Source of the DNA: Dehalococcoidia bacterium
GTDB lineage: Bacteria; Chloroflexota; Dehalococcoidia; Bin125
NCBI GenBank assembly: GCA_022822855.1
Contig: JAJDYG010000006.1
Span: 39,538-103,537, forward strand
Direction: 5' to 3'
Length of the DNA: 64,000 bases
Shown: positions 18,399-26,367 of the stretch, piece after piece
Numbering within the stretch: position 1 is the first letter of the stretch
How the letters are laid out: every line of letters begins with the position of its first letter
Position numbers and translations under genes: made by a program
The notes under the pieces: generated by a model
Databases searched by the model: none
What the model saw: only the letters and a program-made list of their open reading frames with translations
Told to the model about the DNA's origin: nothing

Positions 18399-19427
18399 TT
18401 AGCCGCGTCCCCAGCGGCGACCGCGCGATGCGCGTTGCTTCTCCTGCTCCTCGCTCCGCTTGGTCATCTTGCGGACGCGGTCGTAGAGGCGCGGGCTGAT
18501 CAGGAGGGCGGCCATCTGCGAGGTGGCGTCGGGGATGTCGGGCTGCGCGCCAGCGTCGGGGTCCATGTCGTCGCCGCCGAGGAACTTGGCGTGGTTGATC
18601 TGCGCGGCCGAGTACTCGCGGAACACGTCTTCCTCTTCCTCGTCGAGGAGGTTTCGGACGCGGTTCAGCTCGAGGACGAAGCGGTCGATCCAGTGCTGGA
18701 CCTGCTCCTTGTTGGTCACGGCGATCTCGGTGGTGGTGCTGGGATCGCCGGAGTTGTAGGCGGTCATCGAGCGGAAGGTCTCACCGGCGGCGCGGCCGAA
18801 GTCGGGCCAGCCGTCGGAGGAACGCAGCATGGTGAACAGGGCGGAGGACACGACCAGCGGCAGGTGGGAGACGCCGGCGAGGACGTAGTCGTGCTCTTCG
18901 GCGCTGAGGAAATGGGGCGATGCGCCGAGTTCGCGGACCATGCCGAGGACCGACTTGACCGCGCTGTCGGAGGCCGAGGCCGAGGGGCTGAGGAACCAGC
19001 GCTTGCCGCGGAAGAGGTCGGCGCTGGCGTTGTCGATGCCGAAGGCGGAGGCGTCGCCGGCCATTGGGTGTCCACCGATGAAGGAGACGCCGTTGGGCAG
19101 GTGCTTGCCGGCCCAGTCTTCGATCTTGACCTTGGAGGCGGCGGTGTCGGTCACCGCGGCTCCGCGGCCGAGCGCGGGGGCGATCTCTTCCAGCAGTTCG
19201 GAGGTCGCGGCGGGCGGGGTCGCGAGGATGACGAGTCCTGCGCCATCGACCGCTTCGCGGGGATTGCCGACGATCTGGTCGACGGCGTCCTGCTTGTCGG
19301 CGGCGCGGCGGGCGGCTCGCCAGTCGTCGAAGCCGACGACTTCGGTGTCGCGCAGCTTGGCCGCGCGCAACCCCATGCCGATCGAGCCACCGATGTAGCC
19401 CAGACCAATAATCGCAATGCGCGCCAC
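18399..19427 (-). CDS. tyrA: Prephenate dehydrogenase
   Basis: NAD(P)-dependent oxidative decarboxylation of prephenate toward tyrosine. N-terminal Rossmann motif IIGLGYIGGSIGMGL, then ILATPP, TDTAASKV, FIGGHPMAGD (substrate region) and the VSHLPLVVSSAL helix. It starts on GTG with GGAGG five bases upstream, giving 342 residues. The C-terminal 50 residues are highly charged (KRSEEQEKQRASRGRR), longer than the minimal enzyme. It is probably the first gene of the operon. The 135 bp upstream separate it from the divergent transglycosylase gene and should hold both promoters, though I cannot place boxes with confidence. Confidence 0.92.
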   Translation of the reverse strand: MARIAIIGLGYIGGSIGMGLRAAKLRDTEVVGFDDWRAARRAADKQDAVDQIVGNPREAVDGAGLVILATPPAATSELLEEIAPALGRGAAVTDTAASKVKIEDWAGKHLPNGVSFIGGHPMAGDASAFGIDNASADLFRGKRWFLSPSASASDSAVKSVLGMVRELGASPHFLSAEEHDYVLAGVSHLPLVVSSALFTMLRSSDGWPDFGRAAGETFRSMTAYNSGDPSTTTEIAVTNKEQVQHWIDRFVLELNRVRNLLDEEEEDVFREYSAAQINHAKFLGGDDMDPDAGAQPDIPDATSQMAALLISPRLYDRVRKMTKRSEEQEKQRASRGRRWGRG

Positions 19428-19562
19428 GCACACCTCCTGTCCGTCCGTCTGTCGATGCGCCTCGTGCAACCGCCGGCCGGCACACGCAGGGGCGGCGGGC
19501 TGAGGCGCGGATCCGACTGCAGTTGTCGCCCACAGTATCGCAGCGCGGAGGCTGGAGGGTCC

Positions 19563-21023
19563 GTGATAGAGTCGGAACGCGCCTCGGGCGGGGCCGATGG
19601 GCTGATGTTGAGAGTGGACGGGTCCAGGTTCAAGCGAGGCCGCCGGCGGCGGTTGCTGCTCTGGTTGGCGCTCGGGCTGGTGGTGTTGATTGCGGCGTTG
19701 CTCGGGGTGTTGGCGCCTCGAGGGGCGACGACGATCGAGATCTGGAGCGGGGCGGAGGCGGCTCCGACGAGTTGTCGGTACAGCGGCGGCGGTCCTCCGT
19801 TCACGGTGGAGTCGTTTGAAGCGGCCGAGTCGCGGCAGCTGTATCTGAACACGCTGCGGTTGGCGGCGTCGAACGAGCTCTTCCCAAGTGACGAGGACTT
19901 CCGGTTGCCGACGCTGTCGGTTGGGGTTGATCGGGTCGAGGTTCCCTCGCAGGCGATTCCTCTGCAGGTTCTTTATGCGATCGCCTGGGAGGAGAGCAAG
20001 ATCGCGCAGGCGGCGTACGAGGTGGATTGGGGCACGCTGGGTCCGGTGAAGCTGTCGTTCGACTGCGGGTACGGAATCATGCAGATCACGAGCAGCGTCA
20101 ACAACGACGGCGGGCTGCCTTCGCGGTATGAGGCGTTGGTGACGACCCACTTTGCTTACAACATTGCGGCCGGCGCGCGGATCCTGGCGGAGAAGTGGAA
20201 CGAGTCCTTCTATCCGATCGTCGGCGCGCATGATCCGAGGTACGTCGAATCGTGGTACTACGCGCTGTGGGCGTACAACGGCTGGGCAGGGATTAACCAT
20301 CCCGAGGATCCGAGGAAGCATCCGGGGCGCGGGATCTACGGCTGCGACGGCGAGCGGCGGGAGCAGTTCACGTACCAGGAACGAGTGCTGGGCTGCGTGA
20401 TCAATCCGCCGATGGTGCAGGGGCGGCGGCTGTGGGAGCCGTTGGCGATCTCGCTGCCGAACCTGGCCGAACTGACCCGGGAAGGGATGCCGTTGGACCT
20501 GGACGTGTTCTATTCCGGTCTGAATGCGATGTACGTGGAGATCGACGCCTCGGGTCCGTTTGAAGAGATGAACATGCCGCTGCCGGCGGGGTCGCAGGCG
20601 CGACCGGCCGGGAGAGATCCGTCTGCGGCGGCGACGCGGGCGCAGATCCTGGGCCAACCGGCGGCGCGTCTGGACGAGCGGACCCTGGAGATCACGTCGT
20701 CGGAGCTGGCGTCGGGCGATGTGCCGCTGCTGATTCACAATGACGGATCGGGACTGCTGGCCTGGCGGGTGGTCGATGCACCGAGCTGGCTGGAAACGAA
20801 CGTGAGCGCCGGGGTGGCGCTGGGGAATGGGTATGGCTACGCGCCGGCGCCGTCGCGGCTGCGGATCTCGGCGGCGGCTGGGGGGGTGCCGGAGGGGTCG
20901 CATCGGGGGCGGATCCGGTTGGAGTTTCACTACCCGGACGGGAGCGCCGAGGTGCGGGAGGTCGCCATATCATTGGACAAGCGCGGGGCCGCCTTCTACG
21001 AGGCCGGGCGCCCGCAGAGCTGA
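19563..21023 (+). CDS. Membrane-anchored lytic transglycosylase-like protein with C-terminal BACON-like domain
   Basis: A basic cytoplasmic tail is followed by one transmembrane helix (LLLWLALGLVVLIAALLGVL), then an outside domain. The SLT-type goose-lysozyme-like core is visible at AIAWEESKIAQAAYE (catalytic Glu), DCGYGIMQITSS and YNIAAGARILAEKWNE, with WALYAYN-like WYYALWAYNGWAG. The last 110 residues (LEITSSELASGDVPLLIHN onward, ending in a RIRLEF strand) resemble a BACON-type beta domain. Expected role: cleavage of peptidoglycan outside the membrane. GTG at 19563 follows GGAGGG; ATG at 19605 is an alternative start. The stop codon touches the first base of a tRNA gene. Confidence 0.75.
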   Translation: MIESERASGGADGLMLRVDGSRFKRGRRRRLLLWLALGLVVLIAALLGVLAPRGATTIEIWSGAEAAPTSCRYSGGGPPFTVESFEAAESRQLYLNTLRLAASNELFPSDEDFRLPTLSVGVDRVEVPSQAIPLQVLYAIAWEESKIAQAAYEVDWGTLGPVKLSFDCGYGIMQITSSVNNDGGLPSRYEALVTTHFAYNIAAGARILAEKWNESFYPIVGAHDPRYVESWYYALWAYNGWAGINHPEDPRKHPGRGIYGCDGERREQFTYQERVLGCVINPPMVQGRRLWEPLAISLPNLAELTREGMPLDLDVFYSGLNAMYVEIDASGPFEEMNMPLPAGSQARPAGRDPSAAATRAQILGQPAARLDERTLEITSSELASGDVPLLIHNDGSGLLAWRVVDAPSWLETNVSAGVALGNGYGYAPAPSRLRISAAAGGVPEGSHRGRIRLEFHYPDGSAEVREVAISLDKRGAAFYEAGRPQS

Positions 21024-21100
21024 CCCCCCGTAGCTCAACCGGACAGAGCGACGGACTTCTAATCCGTAGGCTGGAGGTTCGAGTCCTCCCGGGGGGACCA
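21024..21100 (+). tRNA. tRNA-Arg (anticodon TCT), CCA encoded
   Basis: Acceptor CCCCCCG pairs with CGGGGGG. D arm GCTC/GAGC, anticodon stem ACGGA/TCCGT with loop CTTCTAA, T arm GGAGG/CCTCC with TTCGAGT, discriminator A and encoded CCA at 21098-21100. It begins on the base directly after the transglycosylase stop codon, so it is probably processed from the same transcript. Confidence 0.97.
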
Positions 21101-21125
21101 GGTCATTTCCGTCGCCAACGGGTTG

Positions 21126-22004
21126 TTACTTGCCGGGGAGCGCGGCCAGCTTCTCCAGCGCCCTGACCTGGCCGAGTTGGTCGTTGTTTCTGTCGGCGGC
21201 ATCGAACTGTCGGGTGAGGCGCAGGACCTCGGCTTCGATGTCGGGCGGGAGGCCCCCTCTGTCACTCCGTGACATCTCCCCCAGAGGGGGAGAGTTGGAA
21301 GGTTGCCGTGACCTCACCGCATCGAATGCGGGGCGGGCTTCCCCCGGAGGGGGAGAGTTGGAATGTTGGGGATGGCAGTGTTTGCGCTTTTGGCCGCTTC
21401 CGCAGGGGCAGGGTCTGTTGCGTCCGGTGTTGCGGGGCAGGTTGGCTGTGTCGTCTTTCAGGTTTTCGGGGAAACTTTTTTCTGGGGCCTCCGACGGGCT
21501 GACCTCCTGTGTTTTCTGCGGGATCGCGGCCTTTGGGCTTTCAGGTTTTTTCAGGTTTTTCCGGGTTTCCACGGGGTCGGCGAGTTCGTGGTCCGGGTAG
21601 TCGGCGAGTTCGATCTCGATGACCTCGCCGCTGCCGGGGCGGGCGTCGGGCGGGAGTTCGCGGAGGAGCAGGCGGAGTTCGCGATTGGCGGCGTTGAGGC
21701 TCTGGGCGTTGAGGGCCTGGATGCGAATGAACTCGTCAATGGTGATTCTGGATTCCGGGCCAGGTGGTTTCCAGTTGATGAGCTGGCCGATGCGGCGGTT
21801 GACGCGGGTGATCTGTTGGAGGAGCAGGTCGTGCCGGGTGGCGCGGGCGAAGTCGTCCCAGTTGGTCTCGAGCAGGCGCAGGTCGTCGTGGACGGTGGCG
21901 ACGGAGACCTTGAGCTTGTCGGCGATGTACTCGAGGGTGTGTCCGTTCTGTCGGAGTTGGTGCTCGCGCTGCATGCGCCGGCGTCGCCTGGGTGAGATGT
22001 TCAT
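21126..22004 (-). CDS. HTH and SEC-C zinc motif protein carrying two repeat insertions
   Basis: 292 residues. The basic N-terminus and HTLEYIADKLKVSVATVHDDL (about 22-42) form a helix-turn-helix. A helical region runs to 130. Residues about 143-183 (KKPESPKAAIPQKTQEV onward) are encoded by repeat family C. A SEC-C zinc motif RPCPCGSGQKRKHCH follows near 198-212. Residues about 214-251 (SNSPPPGEARPAFDAV and GEMSRSDRGGLP) are encoded by repeat family A. A short helical tail ends the protein. Both repeats keep the frame open. It is convergent with tRNA-Arg, 25 bp away. Probably DNA-binding; function unknown. Confidence 0.7.
   Translation of the reverse strand: MNISPRRRRRMQREHQLRQNGHTLEYIADKLKVSVATVHDDLRLLETNWDDFARATRHDLLLQQITRVNRRIGQLINWKPPGPESRITIDEFIRIQALNAQSLNAANRELRLLLRELPPDARPGSGEVIEIELADYPDHELADPVETRKNLKKPESPKAAIPQKTQEVSPSEAPEKSFPENLKDDTANLPRNTGRNRPCPCGSGQKRKHCHPQHSNSPPPGEARPAFDAVRSRQPSNSPPLGEMSRSDRGGLPPDIEAEVLRLTRQFDAADRNNDQLGQVRALEKLAALPGK
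21251..21362. repeat. Palindromic repeat family A, inside the HTH/SEC-C gene
   Basis: Contains CTCTGTCACTCCGTGACATC (stem GTCAC/GTGAC) followed by TCCCCC...GGGGGAGAG, then a second partial hairpin CTTCCCCCGGAGGGGGAGAG. Same architecture as copies at 24482, 25400, 27949, 45520, 47422 and 52395. Here the whole block is read through in frame. Confidence 0.75.
21455..21575. repeat. Repeat family C, inside the HTH/SEC-C gene
   Basis: A diverged palindrome (GACCTCCTGTGTTTTCTGCG GGATC, about 21500-21525) preceded by a GGGAAAC-T-run segment and followed by a 10-bp-periodic CAGGTTTTTT array (about 21540-21575). It aligns along its length with 63120-63270, including the flanks. Confidence 0.6.
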
Positions 22005-22247
22005 TGTGCCGCACTCCTGTTCTCTGTAGAACGTTAGCGCGGTTTGGAGGCGGTTGGTGTGTCGAGGTTTGCGGAGTGGGCAAGAGAGACCAACACGTTT
22101 CCATGAAACAAGCAGGCCGACGATGCCACCTTCAGCGCTCCGGCCTAGGCATCGAAGATCAAGACACGGCTCTGCTCAGCCGCACCTGGCAAAAGCCAGC
22201 TCCATCACCGCGTCCAAAAGGGGAGCGCTCTCTCCGCCTGATCCCGT

Positions 22248-23726
22248 CTACTCATTCCCCAACGCCCCGTTTTCTTCTGGCAGCACATACTCGCACTGTG
22301 CTTCCTGCACTTCATCACCGGTAACTAATGGGTTGTCCCAATCCCACTCCTTGTTCTTGAATTTTGGACCCCTCGGCCCTATCAGGCCCAGCCCCAGATC
22401 CCGCTTCCAGTCGCCCCAGCGCCCCGGCCAATCAAGCCACAGTTGATTTTCCATTAGCCGAAGTTCGTATGTCTCCCGACTCTCGTTGGTACTCCTTTCG
22501 ACATCCTCAAATTCCCATTCATTACCATTTCCTTCCGCATCATCATCAGGCTTACCTTCTCGATCCTTTACTCCAGGGTTCAAATAAGAGGCGTGGCTGT
22601 GTCTCGCCACGTAAACGACAGGGCGCTCGCTCTTACCCAACGAACAGTCCGACCATCTAGTCACCGTGCCATGAGCAGCGTAATCGAGCCACAAAGGACT
22701 AATAGCATCAATGAGAACCATTGCATCGCGGCCCCTAAAGATAAGCTGAATTCCCTCCCAATCTCCTTCATGCTTGTTTGCAGCCGAATTGTACACGTAG
22801 AACATCCAGTATTGGATAGCAGTCAGTTCTCCTTCTTCGCTGTGCTCGACTGGAACAACCCGGGCATAGACCACTTTCTTGTATCTGGCTTGTGCACCTT
22901 GCTGATCTTCCGTCTCTACCCACCAAGCGTCATGATCACCATTATCTATGTTTAGCTCCAGATAGGTCTGGTTCATAACGGAATCTCCATACTCTAAAGA
23001 AAGATTGCGCAACGTTTCTGGCTTGACAGGCTTTTCGGCAAGCACGTCATCCGACTCAAAGGCGATTATGCCCCATTCAGTCTTTCGGTACTTCAAGTCG
23101 GCATTCTCCAGCATTGCCTCCACTTCGACAGGGAAGTACTTCTCGCCGTCGTTGAATTTCAGCGTCGGCGCGTAACGCTCGGCGATGGCGACGGCGGTTC
23201 TTTGGATGCGAATAAAGAAGCTGCCGACTAACTGAATGGGCCCCGCGGCAGAGCCGGGGCCGTCCGCGTCGTACATCACAACGACAGCGACGGCTGGCTG
23301 GCTCCCGTCATCAACTGTCGGCACGAACAGATCGACGAACTGAGGAGTCTGACGTCCATTGGAGTAGACCGGTCTTCGGCCCTCGCTGAAGGTCTCTGTT
23401 CTGCTCAGAATGTCGCGTTCTACCAGCAGTTTGACGCGGACCAGGTATGCCGTTGCTTCGGTGTTCACATCCGGCACGTCCGTCAAGCCGACGCGTACCC
23501 GCAGGGTGGTGCCCGGTGTCAGAACTGTGGACGGCGGCAGGTCATTGCCGTCTGTGTCTACGAACGCGAGGATTGCCTGTGGCAATGCGGGATCAGGTGC
23601 TGAATCGCTCCCATCACCTGCCTCAACCGAACGGGGATTCAGCGCGATCCATGTCGCCACTGCGAGGACGGCGACCAAGAAGGTCAGCGAGAGTCTTCTA
23701 GTTCCCCCCTTTGTCCGTTCTGGCAT
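22248..23726 (-). CDS. Secreted Vps62-like (DUF946-type) protein
   Basis: 492 residues with a signal peptide (basic start, then LSLTFLVAVLAVATWIAL, cleavage near VEAGDG). Residues 40-165 look like a beta-rich extracellular domain. From about 175 the Vps62-type pattern is visible: ERYAPTLKFNDGEKYFPVEV, the WMFYVYNSAANKHEGDWEGI strand-helix and RPVVYVARHSHASYLNPG, matching the family's GSHAxY motif. Function of this family in bacteria is not established. The ATG at 23726 has AGGAG eight bases upstream; an earlier in-frame Met exists. The gene is visibly more AT-rich than its neighbours, suggesting recent acquisition near the tRNA. The 243 bp between it and the HTH gene hold nothing I can name. 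Confidence 0.7.
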   Translation of the reverse strand: MPERTKGGTRRLSLTFLVAVLAVATWIALNPRSVEAGDGSDSAPDPALPQAILAFVDTDGNDLPPSTVLTPGTTLRVRVGLTDVPDVNTEATAYLVRVKLLVERDILSRTETFSEGRRPVYSNGRQTPQFVDLFVPTVDDGSQPAVAVVVMYDADGPGSAAGPIQLVGSFFIRIQRTAVAIAERYAPTLKFNDGEKYFPVEVEAMLENADLKYRKTEWGIIAFESDDVLAEKPVKPETLRNLSLEYGDSVMNQTYLELNIDNGDHDAWWVETEDQQGAQARYKKVVYARVVPVEHSEEGELTAIQYWMFYVYNSAANKHEGDWEGIQLIFRGRDAMVLIDAISPLWLDYAAHGTVTRWSDCSLGKSERPVVYVARHSHASYLNPGVKDREGKPDDDAEGNGNEWEFEDVERSTNESRETYELRLMENQLWLDWPGRWGDWKRDLGLGLIGPRGPKFKNKEWDWDNPLVTGDEVQEAQCEYVLPEENGALGNE

Positions 23727-23914
23727 TGCGTTCACTCCTGTGCCTGCTTCCATACGGCAACTGAAGGTAACGGGGTGCGATCCACGAATATTGATCTCCG
23801 CCAAAGGGCTGGACAAGGAGCAAGAGCTCGAACGAGTCGGAGATTGGGTTGAGTCTCGCCGAGCTCGTGTATTGGTTGGAGTGCTTTTGGTCTGCTGCCG
23901 GACCCTCACCCTAA

Positions 23915-23935
23915 CCCTCTCCCAGAGGGAGAGGG
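23915..23935. repeat. Short hairpin repeat upstream of the Vps62-like gene
   Basis: CCCTCTCCC and GGGAGAGGG flank AGA. This stem with its ACCCTCACCCTAA lead-in resembles a widely dispersed intergenic repeat seen in many bacterial genomes. It lies in the 254-bp gap between the Vps62-like gene and sodN (both minus), after the sodN stop, so it may serve as a terminator for sodN. Confidence 0.55.
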
Positions 23936-23980
23936 GATCGGAGGCCCGCTGGCTCCAAGGGCGAGGAGATTGATGAGGGG

Positions 23981-24385
23981 CTACTGGGCGTAGACGCCGG
24001 CTCCGGGGCCTTCGGCGGTGGCCCAGAACTTTTCGCTGATCTGGTCGATCAGGTCGATGAGTTCCTGGCCCTTGGCGACGTCGTTGGTCTTCTTGGCTTC
24101 GCCGGCGACCTTGGTGGCGTTCCACATGAGCTCGTGGATGGACGCGTCGGCCTCGAGGTGGTGAGGCTTGAAGAAGTCGGTCCAGAGGACCCAGAGGTGG
24201 CGCTTGACCTCCTCGGCGCGCTGTTCCTTGACGACGAGGCAGCGGGCCTTGAAGTCGTGGTCGTCGGAGTCGTTGTACTTCTCCATCGACTTGAGGACGG
24301 ACATGGCCTCGATCTTGGCCTGGGCGGGGTCGTAGACGCCGCAGGGGAGGTCGCAGTGTGCGGAAGCGGTTTCGAAGAAGGACAT
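23981..24385 (-). CDS. sodN: Nickel superoxide dismutase
   Basis: Dismutates superoxide using nickel bound by the N-terminal hook. The hook HCDLPCGVYDP lies at residues 10-20. In known Ni-SODs the His becomes residue 1 after removal of a propeptide, here MSFFETASA. The four-helix remainder (KIEAMSVLKSMEKY ... HLWVLWTDFFKPHH) matches the family, and 134 residues is typical. AGGAG stands 6 bp before the ATG. The usual partner protease gene sodX was not seen next to it. Cytosolic by lack of a secretion signal. Confidence 0.93.
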   Translation of the reverse strand: MSFFETASAHCDLPCGVYDPAQAKIEAMSVLKSMEKYNDSDDHDFKARCLVVKEQRAEEVKRHLWVLWTDFFKPHHLEADASIHELMWNATKVAGEAKKTNDVAKGQELIDLIDQISEKFWATAEGPGAGVYAQ

Positions 24386-24481
24386 TCGGTGCTCCTAGAG
24401 GGATTGATCGCTGTTCTGATGCAGTTTGAGGCTATCGAGTGCCGTGATGTTGGGCAACCGGTGAGGCAGTCCTGGCGTTGC

Positions 24482-24540
24482 GGGGAGCCCCCCTCTGTCG
24501 CTCCGCGACATCTCCCCCCGCTGCGCGGGGGGAGAAGGGG
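24482..24540. repeat. Palindromic repeat family A copy between sodN and sodC
   Basis: Two hairpins: GTCGCTCCGCGAC, then CTCCCCCCGCTGCGCGGGGG. It lies between two same-strand genes (sodC upstream, sodN downstream on the minus strand), directly after the sodC stop, where it could attenuate or stabilise the transcript. Confidence 0.8.
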
Positions 24541-24563
24541 AATTGGGGGGAAGCGGGGATCGA

Positions 24564-25328
24564 TCAGTTGAGGGTGATCACGCCGCAGGCGATGCGGGCG
24601 CCTGCTCCGGGGTCTGCGCCGTAGCTGTCGGGGGCTGCGTGGACGATGATTGCGGAGCCGTCGGCGTCGAAGAGGGTCGTTGTGCCGGCGCCGAGGGTGG
24701 CGTCGACCGTGTACTGGTCGGCGTTGGCGGTGCCGTCAGAGTGGGCGTAGATGTTGACCGTGTCGCCGGGGTGGTGGCCTCCCTCGTGCAGCACTCCGTG
24801 ACCGATGCCGGTCGGGTCGTAGTGGCCGCCGGCAGCGGAGAAGTCGGGATCGCAGGAGCCTGTTTCGTGGATGTGGAATCCGTGCCAACCCTCGGGTACG
24901 CCGGTCAGGCGCGCCTGGATCAGGAGACCGCGCGGACCCTGGATGATGGTGACGGTTCCCATCGATCCGCCGTCGGGGCCGCGCATTTCGGCGGTCGCGG
25001 TTGCGCCGACGGCTGCGGGGTCGATTGCTTCCTCGGTCTGGAGGTGGATGGTCGAGCTGGATCGCCAGCGGCCGGGTTCGGAGTCGGCGGCGAGGAATCG
25101 CTCTCGGGGGAGGATTTGTTCGCCCCAGGCGTGGTCGGCGTTCTGGACCTGGAGTGCGACTTCGGTCGATCCGTTGTCGGTGTTGCGGGCGAGGATTCGG
25201 ATGCCCTGGCTGCTCTCGTCGGATCCGCCGGCGGTCATGACAGCGGTCAACGCGGCGGCGAGCAATGCCAGGAGCCCGATGGCCATGAGGCTGAATCGGC
25301 TGAAGTTTGAGATGCGTGGACGGTGCAT
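24564..25328 (-). CDS. sodC: Copper/zinc superoxide dismutase, exported
   Basis: Residues 1-35 form a signal or anchor helix (SLMAIGLLALLAAALTAVM). About 36-115 is an extra N-terminal beta domain. The SOD barrel follows: copper ligands in GFHIHETGSCD, bridging and zinc ligands in GGHYDPTGIGHG and EGGHHPGD, and the C-terminal VHAAPDSYGADPGAGARIACG with the conserved active-site Arg and second Cys. It would protect the outer face against superoxide, complementing the adjacent cytosolic Ni-SOD. The ATG at 25328 is the only sensible start. Confidence 0.92.
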   Translation of the reverse strand: MHRPRISNFSRFSLMAIGLLALLAAALTAVMTAGGSDESSQGIRILARNTDNGSTEVALQVQNADHAWGEQILPRERFLAADSEPGRWRSSSTIHLQTEEAIDPAAVGATATAEMRGPDGGSMGTVTIIQGPRGLLIQARLTGVPEGWHGFHIHETGSCDPDFSAAGGHYDPTGIGHGVLHEGGHHPGDTVNIYAHSDGTANADQYTVDATLGAGTTTLFDADGSAIIVHAAPDSYGADPGAGARIACGVITLN

Positions 25329-25399
25329 AGGAACCTCACTTATGTCTATGGGATAGGACGATAGGCAGGGTATCGAACATTGCGGTTTGGGTGGGCGCT

Positions 25400-25452
25400 G
25401 GGGAGCCCCCCTCTGTCGCTCCGCGACATCTCCCCCCGCTTCGCGGGGGGAG
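25400..25452. repeat. Palindromic repeat family A copy upstream of sodC
   Basis: GTCGCTCCGCGAC stem followed by TCCCCCCGCTTCGCGGGGGG. It sits after the ABC permease stop and before sodC, both on the minus strand. Confidence 0.8.
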
Positions 25453-25476
25453 AAGAAGAGACGGGGCTATTGACGC

Positions 25477-26367
25477 TTAGTCGGCGCGGGTTCGGGCTCG
25501 GAGGGCGAGGGCGGCGATGGTGAGGGTGAACACGCTGAACCCGGCGAGGGAGACGAAGGCCCAGTGGAGGGCGGGCGGATCCTTGGTCTGAGGCAGGCCG
25601 TCGTCGCCGAAGAGGATCTGGCCGCCCTCGGTCACGGGCCAGGCGTAGCCCTCCATGACGAGGCCTCGCATACCTTCCATGATGTAGGTGACGGGGTTGA
25701 TCGTGGCGATGATGCGGAGCCAGTCGTCGAAGACAGCGAGCGGGGCGAAGGCGGGAGCCATGAAGAGCAGGGGGAAGAAGAGCAGGAATCCGGCCTGGGC
25801 GGCCTGAGCGTTGCCGGTGCGCATTGCGATAAAGATGCCGATGCCGCTGTAGGCGCCGCCGAAGAGTCCGGCGATGACCAGGATGAGGATGGCTCCGCCG
25901 ACGCCCGCGGCCATGCCGGAGCCGGCGACCAGCGCGGCGATCAGCATGATCGAAGCGAAAAAGATGGCGCGCACTGCGTCGGCCCAGACGCGGCCGATGA
26001 TCAGCGACCAGCGCGAGGCGGGAGTGAGGAGGAGCTTGTCGAAGTAGCCGCGCTCCATGTCGAGGACGATCGCGATCCCGGAGGCTGAGGAGGAGCCGGC
26101 CACTGCCTGCAGCACGGCGACCGGGAGCTGGAAGGCGAGGTAGTTGTCGACGCCGAAGCCGCGCTCGGAGAAGTTGGCGATCGCGCCGGTGGAGACGGCG
26201 AGGAAAAAGAGGGGGATGAAGATGTTGGTGATCTCGACGCCGGGTTGGCGCAGAGACTCACGGATGGCCCGCATGGCGAGATAGCGCGCGTCGGTGAGGA
26301 CTCGGAGAGGTCCAGAGTCTCTGGAAGCCGAGGTTTGGGGTTCGCCGGATGCCTGCGCCGCGCTCAT
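25477..26367 (-). CDS. ABC-2 type transporter permease (DrrB-like)
   Basis: Six hydrophobic segments across 296 residues. The N-terminus (RYLAMRAIRESLRQPGVEI) and first membrane helix (IFIPLFFLAVSTGAI) follow the DrrB pattern, as do the FDKLLLTPASRWSLIIGRV cytoplasmic loop and the NPVTYIMEGMRGL motif after helix 5. It pairs with the ATPase gene upstream, overlapping it by 4 bp (ATGA). Expected to export a lipophilic compound. The cargo is not shown by the sequence. Confidence 0.9.
   Translation of the reverse strand: MSAAQASGEPQTSASRDSGPLRVLTDARYLAMRAIRESLRQPGVEITNIFIPLFFLAVSTGAIANFSERGFGVDNYLAFQLPVAVLQAVAGSSSASGIAIVLDMERGYFDKLLLTPASRWSLIIGRVWADAVRAIFFASIMLIAALVAGSGMAAGVGGAILILVIAGLFGGAYSGIGIFIAMRTGNAQAAQAGFLLFFPLLFMAPAFAPLAVFDDWLRIIATINPVTYIMEGMRGLVMEGYAWPVTEGGQILFGDDGLPQTKDPPALHWAFVSLAGFSVFTLTIAALALRARTRAD

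Noticed and set aside
18303..19562. Long plus-strand extension upstream of the transglycosylase
   Set aside because: It is opposite aroA and tyrA and has shadow composition; the membrane anchor and ribosome site place the real start near 19563.
19428..20930. Long minus-strand extension upstream of tyrA
   Set aside because: Opposite the transglycosylase and Arg/Pro-rich; the Rossmann motif and GGAGG place the tyrA start at 19427.
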